From assembly GCA_002633005.1 (NCBI GenBank), contig NMRA01000171.1, forward strand, positions 666,669 to 730,668: 64,000 nucleotides of DNA, in the 5' to 3' direction. The DNA is from Phoronis australis (Eukaryota > Phoronida > Phoronidae). Positions within the stretch are counted from its first letter, which is position 1. Each line of letters opens with the position of its first letter. The position numbers and the translations under genes are program-made. Positions 25,101-34,128 of this stretch are shown here, in pieces. Under the pieces are notes generated by a model. It was not told the DNA's origin. It ran no database searches and saw nothing but the letters and a program-made list of their open reading frames with translations.

Positions 25101-28100
25101 GAAAGTATGAAATGACATAAATGTTAAAACTGCTGTGCAATAAACAATGTTCTAAGCTCGGGGTCTAATCTTTGTAGTTGAAATCAAACTCCAAATTATT
25201 TTTAGCATTTTATATTTTAATCTATAAGGGCTGTTCTAGTAAAATCCGTGTGGGAGGGGGGGGACGGCAGCAGAAATAAAAATTCATGGGTGGTGGTCTT
25301 CAGAAAAAAACTCAAATTATGGGTGGTCGTTCTTGTATGAAATGATGCATTAAAAATGGGTGGTATTTTTTGAACTTTTAATGTTGATCCCAATAAAAAA
25401 AGAGCCCATATTGCCAGTGAACAGAGTGCAATATGTTCACTAAGCCATTGAACAAGTCATGGGCAACTTGATTTGAGTCAACTGTTTGTCTGCAGTCCTA
25501 TTGAATTGAAGTTATGCAACACTAAACTGGTTTTAACACATATAAGAAAATTGATGATTTTTAAATAAAAAGTATGAGGAGTAAGCTAAACAAGTTCCAA
25601 TATTCACTTGACATAGAAGTATAAAAGAGTTCGTGGAGACAGTTTGAGATTCATAGATCCTTATAATTGAAAAAATGTTCATTGAAATTTTAGACACATG
25701 GTGAACAGAGACACCTGGTGGCTGCCAAAAGTATTGCTCACAGGCTACTTTAGTTTTTGACAATATTGGACAAGACAACTAGTTCTTGTCTGTCAATCAT
25801 TTAAGTTCTCAACAGGTCCTCCTGGAGGCAATTTGTTTGGAAGTGTTGGATTTTATATTTTAACCTATTAAAAATAATTAAAAAATTATGGGTCACGGGT
25901 TGGAGAAATAAATGAAAAATATGGGCGGTGGGTACGAAATAAAAGTGCCTTCCCCCCCTCCCATACAGATTTTGCTGGAACAGCCCTAAGTATCTTATTA
26001 TATGCATGAACAATTGTCTTATCTTATTTAGCACTTGATGACCCCAGCATTAAAGTTAAAAGCTTGAGTTTGAACTTGAAATGTTGATTTTTTTACTCAA
26101 GTTTTTAGCTGGAACCTTGGGGTCAAAAAGTGCGAGCTTGGACTAGAAACTTTTGTATAAACCATAATGTACTTGAACTCAAAAGTTTTGTCTGTAACTG
26201 CCGATTTCACCTCGACATGACCCGTTTGATGTACACTATCAAGTGTTGCCTTGAAATGAGGCACGTATCGAATGTTAACATTTTAGTGGCCTTAATTGTG
26301 TATTAATGATCTTAGTTTTCATCCAGCTCACCAATTGCAATTGCATTGTTTTCTTAACCTTAGACACTGCTGTTTCCTGCTTTGTAGCAGCTCCCTGCAA
26401 AAAGTCATGTAAAATGAGTTCAATAATATCAAACGACTACATCACATTTTGCATCAAACAGAAGCTGAAGGTATAACTAATTAAAAGTAGTGTTTGTGAG
26501 AGTTTTGTTTTGGGAACGCGAGTGCACTGCCATTATCAATAAAGGATTTTTTACTCTTAAGTGGGGATGTGATTTCGCGTGAAGTGTTTTTGTCAATTTT
26601 TTAAAGAAAACCTGCGTTGTGTTTAAAGAGTACGACAAGTTGGAAATGTTGTATTTGTTTTGAATGAACCAGAAATGACATCATTGGAATGTGACATTGC
26701 GATGACTTATCACAACAACGGGAACTTTTTGCATTTCCTCTGCTTTGCTTGAGGCTTGTTTGACATTGACTTTTAAGTGACTGCTTGTAGGTGCGGTTGC
26801 CACCAGATGTCAGTGATGACGTTGACGAGGACCCTACAGGCAACAAAGCATTGTGGGATAGAGGTCTTCTGAGTGGGGCCTCACAGAAGGCAGACGTGTT
26901 GTGCAACTTTCATATCGGCGAGATCATCACTTCCCTGCAGAGAGCGACCCTCATCCCCGGTGGTTCCGAGTCGCTAGTTTACACCACCCTTTCTGGTGGC
27001 ATAGGCATGCTTGTGCCATTCACTTCACACGAGGTGGGTCCACATTTCAAGACATGGACACACTGTTATAGGCACATTATTGACAAGAAAAAAGGCTTTC
27101 TGAGAGCGGCCGCAATGCGTAATAAAATCTCCAACTCCTGAGGTCACAGTTTAAGGCTATAATGCTGGAGCTAAATCCTTCTTGATCAATAGCAAACTAT
27201 TTTAGGCGTATTTGGCTGGTGAAAACGTGTTTGCTTTTAGCAAATGTTTATAGCAGGAATGTCCCTTGAACAACTGCACATTTGTAGTGTAAGTGGGTAA
27301 ACTTCTTGATGTGCCCAGGAATCAAAGTGCTGCAAGCAGGTACCCCCAGACGAAAGTTATTGAACCTATATTCAGGAAATTACAACTACAGGCCCATAGT
27401 TTTTTGTAGGTACCCCTAAATTGAGTCAGTAGGGGGCTTTGTATCACAAATTGAAGTATGCACTTGCCAGTGAAACATTATTGACTGGAGTTGTTTTGTG
27501 TTGAAGTTACACATTATATGGTTTACATACCAATGCATTCCCCTCCATTGCTTTACTTCAGGACCACGACTTCTTTCAAAATCTGGAGATGCACATGAGA
27601 TCTGAACACCCTCCACTGTGCGGAAGAGACCATCTACTCTATAGATCGTGCTACTATCCAGTGAAGGTGAGTCCATTTTGGAAGGGGGAAGTGTTTGTTA
27701 GTACGTTTTGCATACTGATGTTTGTTCTTGAGGTTATGAAAACGAGTCTGCTTTTCGCCTAATATCTACAAAACTACTTAAATTTAATCAGTAAAAGGAC
27801 ACATTTTCTATAGGTAGAAAGATTACTTGTTTGATTTCATACCCATTTTCCATCGATTGAGAAATGTGATTTTAGTTGATTTAAGCAAAATTCAGGGCTT
27901 GGAATTATCCTCTTTTAAGAGTATTTCCTCTTTTTTGGTTTCGAATTCCAGTTTCCTCTTTTTTATCATTATTTTGACTTTATTCATAAAAAACCCGTTT
28001 ATTTCAATTAAATTTTGCAACACAAAATATTTCTATCACACAAGCTTATTTATTTGTGGAACGATATGTCACCTGGAAAGTTTTTCTCTTTTTTGTTGTT

Positions 28101-28390
28101 GGTCATTCCTAGCCCTGAAAATTATATAAAGGTACAAACATGATGTTTTAAATAAAGCGTTTATTTTTTACTGCAAAAATGTCTGGCGAGAGATAATTTC
28201 AATGTGCCTGAAGCTTAGTTTGATATGAAGCTTGGTGTGTTTTTTGCAGAATGTCATCGATGGAGATATCTGTGAAATGTTTAGCTCGATGGATCCAAGT
28301 AAACAGAAGAGTGTGGCTGAAGAGCTGGAGCGATTGCCCAGTGAAGTGTCCAAGAAACTTGAGGACATCAGGACAAGATATGCCTTCTAG
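7108..28390 (+). CDS. SF3B3: Splicing factor 3B subunit 3 (SF3b130/SAP130), complete
   Basis: SF3B3 is a nuclear scaffold subunit of SF3b in the U2 snRNP and holds the branch-site complex. It is a three-propeller (BPA, BPB, BPC) protein of the DDB1/CPSF160 fold. Coding exons: 7108-7333, 7892-8062, 8626-8798, 10541-10682, 10970-11082, 11698-11835, 12654-12757, 12974-13139, 13836-14004, 15702-15853, 16967-17122, 17535-17690, 18059-18199, 19523-19645, 20301-20455, 21144-21318, 21637-21842, 22774-23056, 24078-24290, 26791-27033, 27562-27666, 28250-28390. They total 3651 bp: 1216 residues plus stop, against 1217 in human. Every junction is GT-AG and in phase. The protein runs from [20 protein letters not shown] to [12 protein letters not shown], with long stretches near-identical to human as recalled. 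The least conserved part is a Ser/Thr-rich loop in the exon at 18059. The introns host eight snoRNA copies and several transposon relics. Confidence 0.98.
8185..8310 (+). ncRNA. H/ACA box snoRNA, copy 1 (SF3B3 intron 2)
   Basis: A 126-nt two-hairpin RNA. The 5' hairpin has outer stem CGCAG/CTGCG and upper stem CCACAGT/ACTGTGG, with an internal pocket CCCAGCT on the left and CGTTACTAA on the right. H box AGACTA is at 8242-8247, exactly 15 nt below the upper stem. The 3' hairpin pairs TATCACAT with GTGTGGTA. The ACA box is at 8305-8307, three bases from the end. The inner part of its 3' hairpin and its outer stem (AGTGCT/AGTTCT) are the least regular of the intact copies. Confidence 0.85.
9219..10253. 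mobile_element. Transposon relic, TGCGCCCACA family, copy A (SF3B3 intron 3)
   Basis: The left end is ATGCGCCCACA and the right end is its inverted form TGTGGGCGCAT. The interior has a repeated style of text: GTGCCCCCTAGTGGCAATTT blocks, TTCGGACGGATCCGACTACC, and a GGCGTCCG-rich tract near the left end. It has no coding capacity. A 217-base gap (9734-9950) interrupts it. The same family recurs at 29639 and 30892. Confidence 0.7.
9734..9950. other. Assembly gap (217 N)
   Basis: This run of N lies inside the transposon relic in SF3B3 intron 3, so no exon is lost. Frames that cross it are artefacts. Confidence 0.95.
11212..11337 (+). ncRNA. H/ACA box snoRNA, copy 2 (SF3B3 intron 5)
   Basis: 126 nt. 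Stems are CGCAG/CTGCG and CCATAGT/ACTGTGG, where a C-G pair of copy 1 has become U-G. The pocket is CCCAGCT and CGTTTCTAC. H box AGACTA is at 11269-11274, 15 nt below the stem. The 3' hairpin TATCACACGCC/GGTGTGTGGTA pairs over 11 positions, and one G-U of copy 5 is A-U here. The ACA box is at 11332-11334. Its right guide CGTTTCT can extend the 28S match by wobble pairs. Confidence 0.9.
12330..12505. repeat. Diverged local duplication in SF3B3 intron 6
   Basis: Two segments of about 60 bp beginning TCATTAAAATTA and TCATTCAAATTA and ending GTGAACATAGG resemble each other. No function is visible. Confidence 0.4.
16560..16685 (+). ncRNA. H/ACA box snoRNA, copy 3 (SF3B3 intron 10)
   Basis: 126 nt. 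The 5' hairpin has CGCAG/CTGCG and CCATAGT/ACTGTGG. The pocket is CCCAGCT and CGTTACTAA. H box AGACTA is at 16617-16622. The 3' hairpin is TATCACGCGCT/GGTGTGTGGTA with outer stem AGTGCT/AGCATT. The ACA box is at 16680-16682. Confidence 0.9.
17156..17275 (+). pseudogene. Decayed H/ACA snoRNA, copy 4 (SF3B3 intron 11)
   Basis: It shares CAGCCCAGCTCCATA and H box AGACTA (17214-17219) with the intact copies. The upper stem has changed but still pairs (CCATATC with GATA and TGG around one bulged base). The right pocket strand lost CGTT, the stem-to-H-box spacing is 18 rather than 15, and no clear 3' hairpin or ACA box remains. It is probably nonfunctional or retargeted. The 3' limit is approximate. 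Confidence 0.65.
17311..17470 (+). repeat. Minisatellite, 4 x 40 bp (SF3B3 intron 11)
   Basis: Four nearly identical 40-bp units begin CGAAATTGATCGTGTT and end CCATTCATAA, with only about one to two changes each. The array is recent and sits just downstream of the decayed snoRNA. Confidence 0.95.
17935..18033 (+). repeat. Minisatellite, 3 x 33 bp (SF3B3 intron 12)
   Basis: Three 33-bp units begin ACACCAG and end GTATGATG, with one base differing in the first. It ends 25 bases before the acceptor of the exon at 18059, so unit-number changes would move the branch-point region. Confidence 0.95.
18708..18809 (+). repeat. Minisatellite, 3 x 34 bp (SF3B3 intron 13)
   Basis: Three diverged units begin CATGGTTG or CATGATTG and contain GTTAAAATGGC. 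It is older than the other two intronic arrays. Confidence 0.85.
18911..19154. mobile_element. CAGGGCTTGGAAT-ended MITE, copy 1 (SF3B3 intron 13)
   Basis: Perfect 13-bp terminal inverted repeats CAGGGCTTGGAAT / ATTCCAAGCCCTG flank about 245 bp of T-rich noncoding sequence full of TTTCCTCTTTT. A second copy is at 27892. The CAGGG ends recall hAT elements, but I could not define an 8-bp target duplication. Confidence 0.8.
19326..19451 (+). ncRNA. H/ACA box snoRNA, copy 5 (SF3B3 intron 13)
   Basis: 126 nt and the best-formed copy. The 5' hairpin has CGCAG/CTGCG and CCACAGT/ACTGTGG, with pocket CCCAGCT and CGTTACTAA. H box AGACTA is at 19383-19388. The 3' hairpin pairs 11 positions, TATCACGCGCC/GGTGTGTGGTA, over a CTGTTGGTT loop, with outer stem AGTGCT/AGCATT. 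The ACA box is at 19446-19448. It is nearly identical to copy 6, so one arose from the other recently. Confidence 0.92.
21433..21509 (+). ncRNA. Box C/D snoRNA, U18-like, copy A (SF3B3 intron 16)
   Basis: A 77-nt RNA closed by a perfect terminal stem GTATGGA/TCCATAC. Box C is ATGATGT (21441-21447), D' CTGA (21467-21470), C' GTGATTA (21479-21485) and D CTGA (21499-21502). The guide next to D' contains TCCGTGTTTCA, complementary over 11 nt to the universally conserved UGAAACACGGA of large-subunit rRNA. From memory this is the site served by the U18 (SNORD18) family. The D-box guide TATGTTTTTTGAG has no target that I recognise. Confidence 0.88.
21848..22345. repeat. Dispersed repeat shared with the cyclase gene (SF3B3 intron 17)
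   Basis: The core (22108-22345), with landmarks GCACTGATTT, GTTGTGAACCA, AAGTCAACA and TTGTCTGACT, recurs in the same order at 49687-49920. Both copies adjoin short GGTTGCCA/GGTCGCCA blocks. It is noncoding and of unknown class. Confidence 0.7.
23263..23386 (+). ncRNA. H/ACA box snoRNA, copy 6 (SF3B3 intron 18)
   Basis: 124 nt, almost identical to copy 5 except for a 2-base deletion in the GTGTGTGG strand of the 3' hairpin that shortens its regular stem. The 5' hairpin and pocket (CCCAGCT, CGTTACTAA) are intact. H box AGACTA is at 23320-23325 and the ACA box at 23381-23383. The 5' guide should work; the 3' hairpin may be weakened. Confidence 0.88.
24715..24780 (+). ncRNA. Box C/D snoRNA, U18-like, copy B (SF3B3 intron 19)
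   Basis: Box C is ATGATGT (24719-24725), D' CTGA (24745-24748), C' GTGATTA, and D CTGA (24774-24777). The D' guide core TCAATCCGTGTTTCAC and the D guide TATGTTTTTTGAG are identical to copy A, while the spacer between D' and C' differs. The inner terminal stem is only GGA/TCC, but an external stem TGGTGGT (24701-24707) with ACCACCA (24786-24792) can bring the ends together, as seen for C/D RNAs with weak inner stems. Confidence 0.82.
25228..25986. mobile_element. 759-bp inverted-repeat element (SF3B3 intron 19)
   Basis: The left end is GGGCTGTTCTAGTAAAATCC and the right end is GATTTTGCTGGAACAGCCC, an inverted repeat of about 35 bp including flanking poly-G/poly-C. TAA is present on both sides. 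There is no transposase frame, so it is a nonautonomous DNA element. Confidence 0.8.
27892..28118. mobile_element. CAGGGCTTGGAAT-ended MITE, copy 2 (SF3B3 intron 21)
   Basis: Same family and orientation as the copy at 18911, with a slightly damaged right end ATTCCTAGCCCTG. It is flanked by AAAATT on both sides within a few bases, which may be the remains of a target duplication. Confidence 0.75.
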
Positions 28391-29189
28391 ACAACACGTC
28401 TAGGTGTCACAGAGCTGAACGTGTTCCGTGTGTACTGTGTATTGGTATGGCTACTCTCCCCTTGGATTATCACATGAGATACAGGCTCTAGTGGACACAC
28501 TGAACTGGATCGTCTGTCAAAGTACCTTTGAGTTGATCTGACTGGGTAGTATAGAACACTGGGGTGCATAACATACCACATCAGAACTGGGTTTGTGCTG
28601 AACTGGTGTGAATCTGCCAAGCGTTGTCTTTGAATTTCAGCCACGAGGAGGAACTCAGTTTTGGAGCACGACTGGTCACAGTTTACGCTGTATGAAGAAT
28701 CCACTTGTGCTTGTCCAAATTATGTGATCATGCCAGGTATTGTGGATGGTACTACGCTGAACAAACATGTAGAATCACCTCATAGTGTATTAGCTATACA
28801 GTACTTTTTTTTGTGAAAATTTATCTTGACAAGATATGCAGTGAAAAGGACTGTCATTCCAAGGTTGTCGTTAGTAACGATCTAATGGGACAAGCTATGG
28901 AGTGGGAACTAATTAACTAATGGTTGTACAGGATGAGTGTGAACCTGTTGGCCAAAGTTTCCAATCATCCACCGCCTGCTTCATCAAGACCTTGTGAAGG
29001 CAACTTCGTTGTTATATGGGTCTAGGTTTTTGTACAATTAACTTTACATAGCCGTTGTATAAAGGACTGCTTTCTGGAAATCCGTGTTAAAGGAGTAAAC
29101 TGTGAGCTGGAGTTACATGAGATCCCACTGGTTTATTGTTCACTTTTTGTACATAGAATGACTGTAAAATTATAGTGATTTTAAATAAA
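28391..29189 (+). other. SF3B3 3'UTR
   Basis: About 0.8 kb follows the stop codon without a break that looks like an intron. It ends at a canonical polyadenylation signal. Confidence 0.75.
29184..29189 (+). terminator. Polyadenylation signal AATAAA of SF3B3
   Basis: AATAAA is followed within about 20 bases by a T-rich, GT-containing stretch, as expected for a cleavage site. Confidence 0.75.
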
Positions 29190-29638
29190 GTCTGTTAAAT
29201 TTTTTGTCATATCTTCGTTGGTGGTTATCTTTTAATCATTTAATATGCACCTGCATACACATATAGTTGGTGCTTATTGCCATCATCTCTGATTAATGTC
29301 CTGCTTCTGCTGCTGTATTTCGTATATGGCTTGCATGATCTTAATATTTTTGGTATTCCTATGAAGCTGGTGATGACTTTCAGACCTATGTGACTACCAT
29401 TGTTCCTACTTTTGGCAATTTTACTTTTATCTTTTTTTCGGAGTTCCTTGGTGGATGTCATGAAATCGGGTAAATACTAGTTTCTGTTAGATGACAAAGT
29501 CATTCCATTTGTGGTCGGATTCAACAAATTTCTCACCACCTAGTGGCCACCTAGAGTCTGTCTTCTGTCATCCGCTTTTCTATCTGATAAACCATGAAAA
29601 TTTGCCCCTGACATTGATTTTTGGTGATTTTGCATTTT

Positions 29639-30891
29639 TATGTGCCCACATGTTTATATATGGACGCATTATGCCGTCATCTGCGTCCCTCCGGGCGGCG
29701 TCCGCTGCTGTATCTCCAAAACCGATGGTCGTATGCTCACGAAATTTTGCACGTGTTCCTTTCATGGATGGGAAGGTATGAGCGAACTTTCGGACGGATC
29801 CGACTACCGGTGTGCCCTCTAGTGGCAATTTAGTTTTTTACGTTTACCTCTATCTTCAAAAGTCCTCAAGGTATTTTCATGAAATTTGGTATATAGGCAT
29901 CTATTAGTGAAACGACGACATTCTCTCGTTATCGGAAGGATTCGACGTGGTTTGCGCTATCTAGTGGCCATTTTTACTGTTTTCGAGTCTGTTTTTGGTG
30001 TCCACCCCTCTATCAATCAAACCGCTCTAAGCATGATTGTGAATAGGACGGTTGACGATAATTTTCCGACGACTTCAACTACTGTGGCGCGTCCTAGTGG
30101 CAGTTTCTTTTTTGCGCCCATAGCTGTATCTCTTAAGCCGTTTGTTGGATCTTTACTTAATTTAAGAAGTGTGTTTATATGATGTTGGCAACGAATGATG
30201 ATGATTTTGGGATGGATCTGAGTACTGGTATGCCCCCTGGTGGCACGCAAAAACGTAAAACTTAAAAGTTTTACGTATCTTCAAAGGTCCTCAACAGATT
30301 TTCATAAAATTCGGAGTACGGGCATCTATTGATGAGATGACACCCTCCCGTTTTTGGATGGAATCAGATAATTTGCGCCACCTAGTGGCCATTTTTGCTT
30401 TTTTCGAGTCTGTTTTTTGGCGTCTACCAAATCATTCTAAGGATGGTTTTGGAAATTGGCGTACAGAATGTTCTCAGTGTGAAGAGGACGGTTGATTATG
30501 ACGACTTTGACTACTCTGGCGCCTCCTAGTGGTAGTTTTGTTTTGTTTTGCGCCCATAGCGGTATCTCCTAAACCCACTGGAGGATCTTTATTAAATTTA
30601 GTAAGTGTATTTATATGAAGCGAACAACAGACAATGCCGATTCAGGCGAATCCAATGAACACTGTGCCCCCTAATGGCAATTTCATTTTATTCTGTTTTC
30701 CTTTGTTTCTCTGAAGTTCCTTGGCGGATTTCTATGAAATTTCGAATTTATGATAGCTTTCCATTAAAGAAGCAATGACATGTTCCCATTTACGGATGGA
30801 TTGTATGTTTTTGCGCCACATCGTGCCCATTCTATGACAAATAAGCAGTCCTAAAAGCACATCATTTGCGATGCATTCGTGGGTGCATTTC
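29639..30891. mobile_element. Transposon relic, TGCGCCCACA family, copy B
   Basis: It starts ATGTGCCCACA (29640) and ends GTGGGTGCAT followed by TTCAACGCTCCGCGTTGCTC. Interior blocks are shared with copy A: CGGACGGATCCGACTACC, the CTAGTGGC motif repeated several times, and TCTATCAATCAAACCGCTC. It is noncoding; frames inside it are short and broken. It lies directly downstream of SF3B3. Confidence 0.7.
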
Positions 30892-31964
30892 AACGCTCCG
30901 CGTTGCTCTTTTTGCTTCAGCAACTGTGTCTCCTTAATCATTTGTAGGTTTGTGAAGTTATCAGATCATGTGCCTTTGGAGGTGACCACAAACTACTAGT
31001 TTTGGACAGGTTCGACAACTGCTGTCCAACTCTTTACTTACCAAATTGCTGAAAGGATTGTTATGAAAATTGTTCCTGATGAGAAATCTCACCTGACCTT
31101 GATTTTCAGACAGGTGCGAATGCTGTGGCAATGTTTTTACGTCCACCATTGAATCTCGGTCCTTTTGAAGATCTTTGTGAAGTTGGCGAGTGTTTTCCTA
31201 TGAATGTGACTTGAGGAAGATAGATCTGACTACAGCTGTGTCCTCTAATGGCAATTTTAAATTTTGCGCTTACCTATGTTAGTATCTTCGGAGGCTCTCA
31301 ACGGATTTTAATAAAATTTGGAAGTCGGGCATCTATTAGTGAAATGATGCCATCCTCCCGTTTTCGGTCGGATTCGAGGAATTTTGTGCCTCTTAGTGGC
31401 CATTTTTACTGTTTTCGTGTCTGTTTTTTGGCGTCCGCCCTTCTATCAACCAAACCGCTCTAGGGATGATTTTGAAAATTGGCATGTTCTTACTGTGAAG
31501 TGGGCGGTTGAGGACGAATTTCCGGCGACTTCGACTACTGTGGCACCTCCTAGTGACAGTTTTGTTTATTTTTGCGCCCATGGCTGTGTCGCCTAAATGC
31601 TCTACAGAATCTTTATTGAATTTTGCTGGTCAATTTATATGAAGTTGACTACAGAGTACGAAGAGTTTCGGAAGGATCGGACTACCGGTGTGCCCCCTAG
31701 TGGCAATTTTAGTTTTTTACGTTTACATCTGTAAGTGTCTAGGGTGGACAACGGATTTTCATAAAATTGGCAGATAAGCATCTATTAGTGAGGTGACGCT
31801 ATCTTCCGGTTTTCTTTTTTTGACATCTGCTCTTGTGTCTACCACACCACTCTATGGTTGTGGAAATTGGCATGTATATTGGCCTAATGTGAAGAGGAGG
31901 GTTGACGATGATTTTCCGACAACGTCGACAACTGTGGCGCTTTCTAGCGGATCTTTATTAAATT

Positions 31965-32850
31965 TAGCTAGGGTCGCTTTAAAAGTTATTACACAAAATT
32001 ATGAAAATGGCGGGCTTAAAATGCCTCACATCACATCATTTATTTAAAGTTCAAAATGTACCTAGATAAGAAAAATTTTGGAAAATGGTGATAACGTTGA
32101 TGCGTGGATCCGGTTCTTGTTAGATTATTTGCCAGACAATTTTTAGAATTCTTAAAATTTGGTGATTATTACTTTAAATGGCTTTTGTTGAAAATTAAAA
32201 ACCCGGTTTGGAAAGAGGTTTAATCGTTCTGTATACAGCTAATGATAAATAATGATAAACATTTATCTTTGCAGCCGTTGTGGTATGACAATGATATAAT
32301 GATTGGTGGCAAAACGGTATTCTATAAGAGGTGGTTCGAGAATGGTTTCCATATTGCGGCTGACTTGATTCATCCCTCAGGGCGGGGATTAATTATACTG
32401 AAGTCTGTAAAAAGGGTAGCTTTGTCCTCCTTTTACCGAATGTTTCAGCATTCACCAAGTCATTCAAAAGATAGAACACAGTTTTGATTACAAACTATTG
32501 TGTTGTTACCATTATGGTCCAAAGTGTATGAAGTTGTAACTAGATCACTAAAAGGCATTAATGACTTTTATGATTTATTTGTTAAAAATCTGTACTGTAA
32601 ACCTTCTTCAGAAATAAAATGGAATTTAAGCCTAAGCATGACCAATGAAAGTATGGATTGGAATTCCATAAATAGTGTTATTGGCAGGTATACTGATACA
32701 AAGGTACTGAAGTGGTTTAATTATAGAATTGTACATAACATTCTTCCATCAAAATGTTTTCTCAAAAAATGGAATTGTAAACTCAAATCTATGTTCTTTT
32801 ATAGCGAAGTCCCCTAATCAATTGTACATTTGTTCTGGGAGTGTAGATAT
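31965..32850 (+). pseudogene. LINE (L1/Tx1-type) reverse transcriptase C-terminal fragment
   Basis: Interrupted frames read ENGGLKMPHITSFI, then GGKTVFYKRWFENGFHIAADL, then TKVLKWFNYRIVHNILP and finally IVHLFWEC. These are the order and motifs of the region behind the reverse transcriptase palm in L1-like pol proteins. Several stops and frameshifts show that it is dead. It inserted into transposon copy C. The last motif abuts a single N at 32851 and a poly-C run, so the sequence there may be misjoined. Confidence 0.75.
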
Positions 32851-33514
32851 NCCCCCCCCCTCACTCACCACTCCCCTTTCATCACGGGGCAAATGTATTG
32901 CCAGTGTCTATTTCACTCACCCCATTTCTCACCCTAGGGTGCCTGTATTGCCAGTGTCCTAATTCACTCATTCTCCATTTTCATTGGCACGCCCTTTCTA
33001 CTCACCTTTTCGGGGTTCTCTCTCCCGGGCACTCTTTCCTGCCCCCTTTATACTTGTTGGTTTACCTCATACCTTATAATGGGTTATTCTCCACTTAGCA
33101 ATTTTTTCATACGTAATAATAGGTTGACTTTTGACGGTGCCTCCGTTTGCCGTTACTTATCTGTGTGTATCTTTGTACATGTCACCGTTTCTGATGACTT
33201 AGGCATGCTTTTTGTTGGTTGACATGTTCCTTATGTATATTCATTAGTTTTTATCTATCCATGTTAGCCTTATATTCCTCTGGGTTTCAGTTACTATGAT
33301 TTCAACACCTTGTTGTGTCGCTCTATAATTTTGTTTTTGTTTTGTCATGATGCCTAGCTGTACCACTCCATGTTCGTATTTTCGTATTTTCCTATTTAGG
33401 TGCTTATTTTTGCCCCTTTTCTCTATGCTCCTTTTGTCAGCCTCGCTCGCTCTCCCTTGGGTGGGCGGATGCATCCTTCTGCTGCATCTGTGGCAGATTG
33501 TCACCCGCACCTTT

Positions 33515-33656
33515 ACAGTTCAACATATAATATAACTTTGGTAATTACCGAAATCTGTAGTAGTTTAGTTTGTCATAATATATATGACCTTTTATCTCAT
33601 TTACACTGTAAACTAGCTTCGGTATCGCTTCGCAGTTAGCGCATATAAAAATTATT
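33515..33656 (+). repeat. Direct duplication, first unit
   Basis: A segment of about 140 bp with landmarks ACAGTTCAACATAT, GTAATTACCGA, ATATATATGAC and GGTATCGCTTCGCAGTTAGC. It recurs 462 bp downstream. Confidence 0.9.
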
Positions 33657-33976
33657 TAAGTATTAATTTGTTTTATGTAAGCTATACTGCTTCGTCCTCG
33701 TTATCATATTGTTTGGATTCTCGGGTCAGTGACCCTCTTTGTTCTACGATTATTGGTTTAATTGTACCACGTGATCTCTTTGTCTTGTCGCAACTCTGGG
33801 CCATCGTCCACAATTCTCTCCAAATTTCAGTTTTCACTTATATTCTCTTTCCCTCCCTCCCTCAAACCAATTTTCCTTACTCCCCTGTTTATCCTTACCT
33901 TTCCCATGTGGCTGTCCCGGTGTTGCTGCTATGTTTCCCATATTATTACTTAACTTTCTATTCACCACTTATGTAT

Positions 33977-34128
33977 ACAGTTCAACATATTATATAACTT
34001 TTGTAATTACCGATATCTGTACTAGTTTAGTTTGTCATAATATATATGACATTTTATCTCATCTACACGTGTTGTTTCACTGTAAACTAGCTTCGGTATC
34101 GCTTCGCAGTTAGCGCATATAAAAATAT
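33977..34128 (+). repeat. Direct duplication, second unit
   Basis: The same landmarks in the same order as the unit at 33515, with a short extra block CGTGTTGTTT. The unit is noncoding. The pair could be short terminal repeats of an unrecognised element or a local duplication. Confidence 0.9.
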
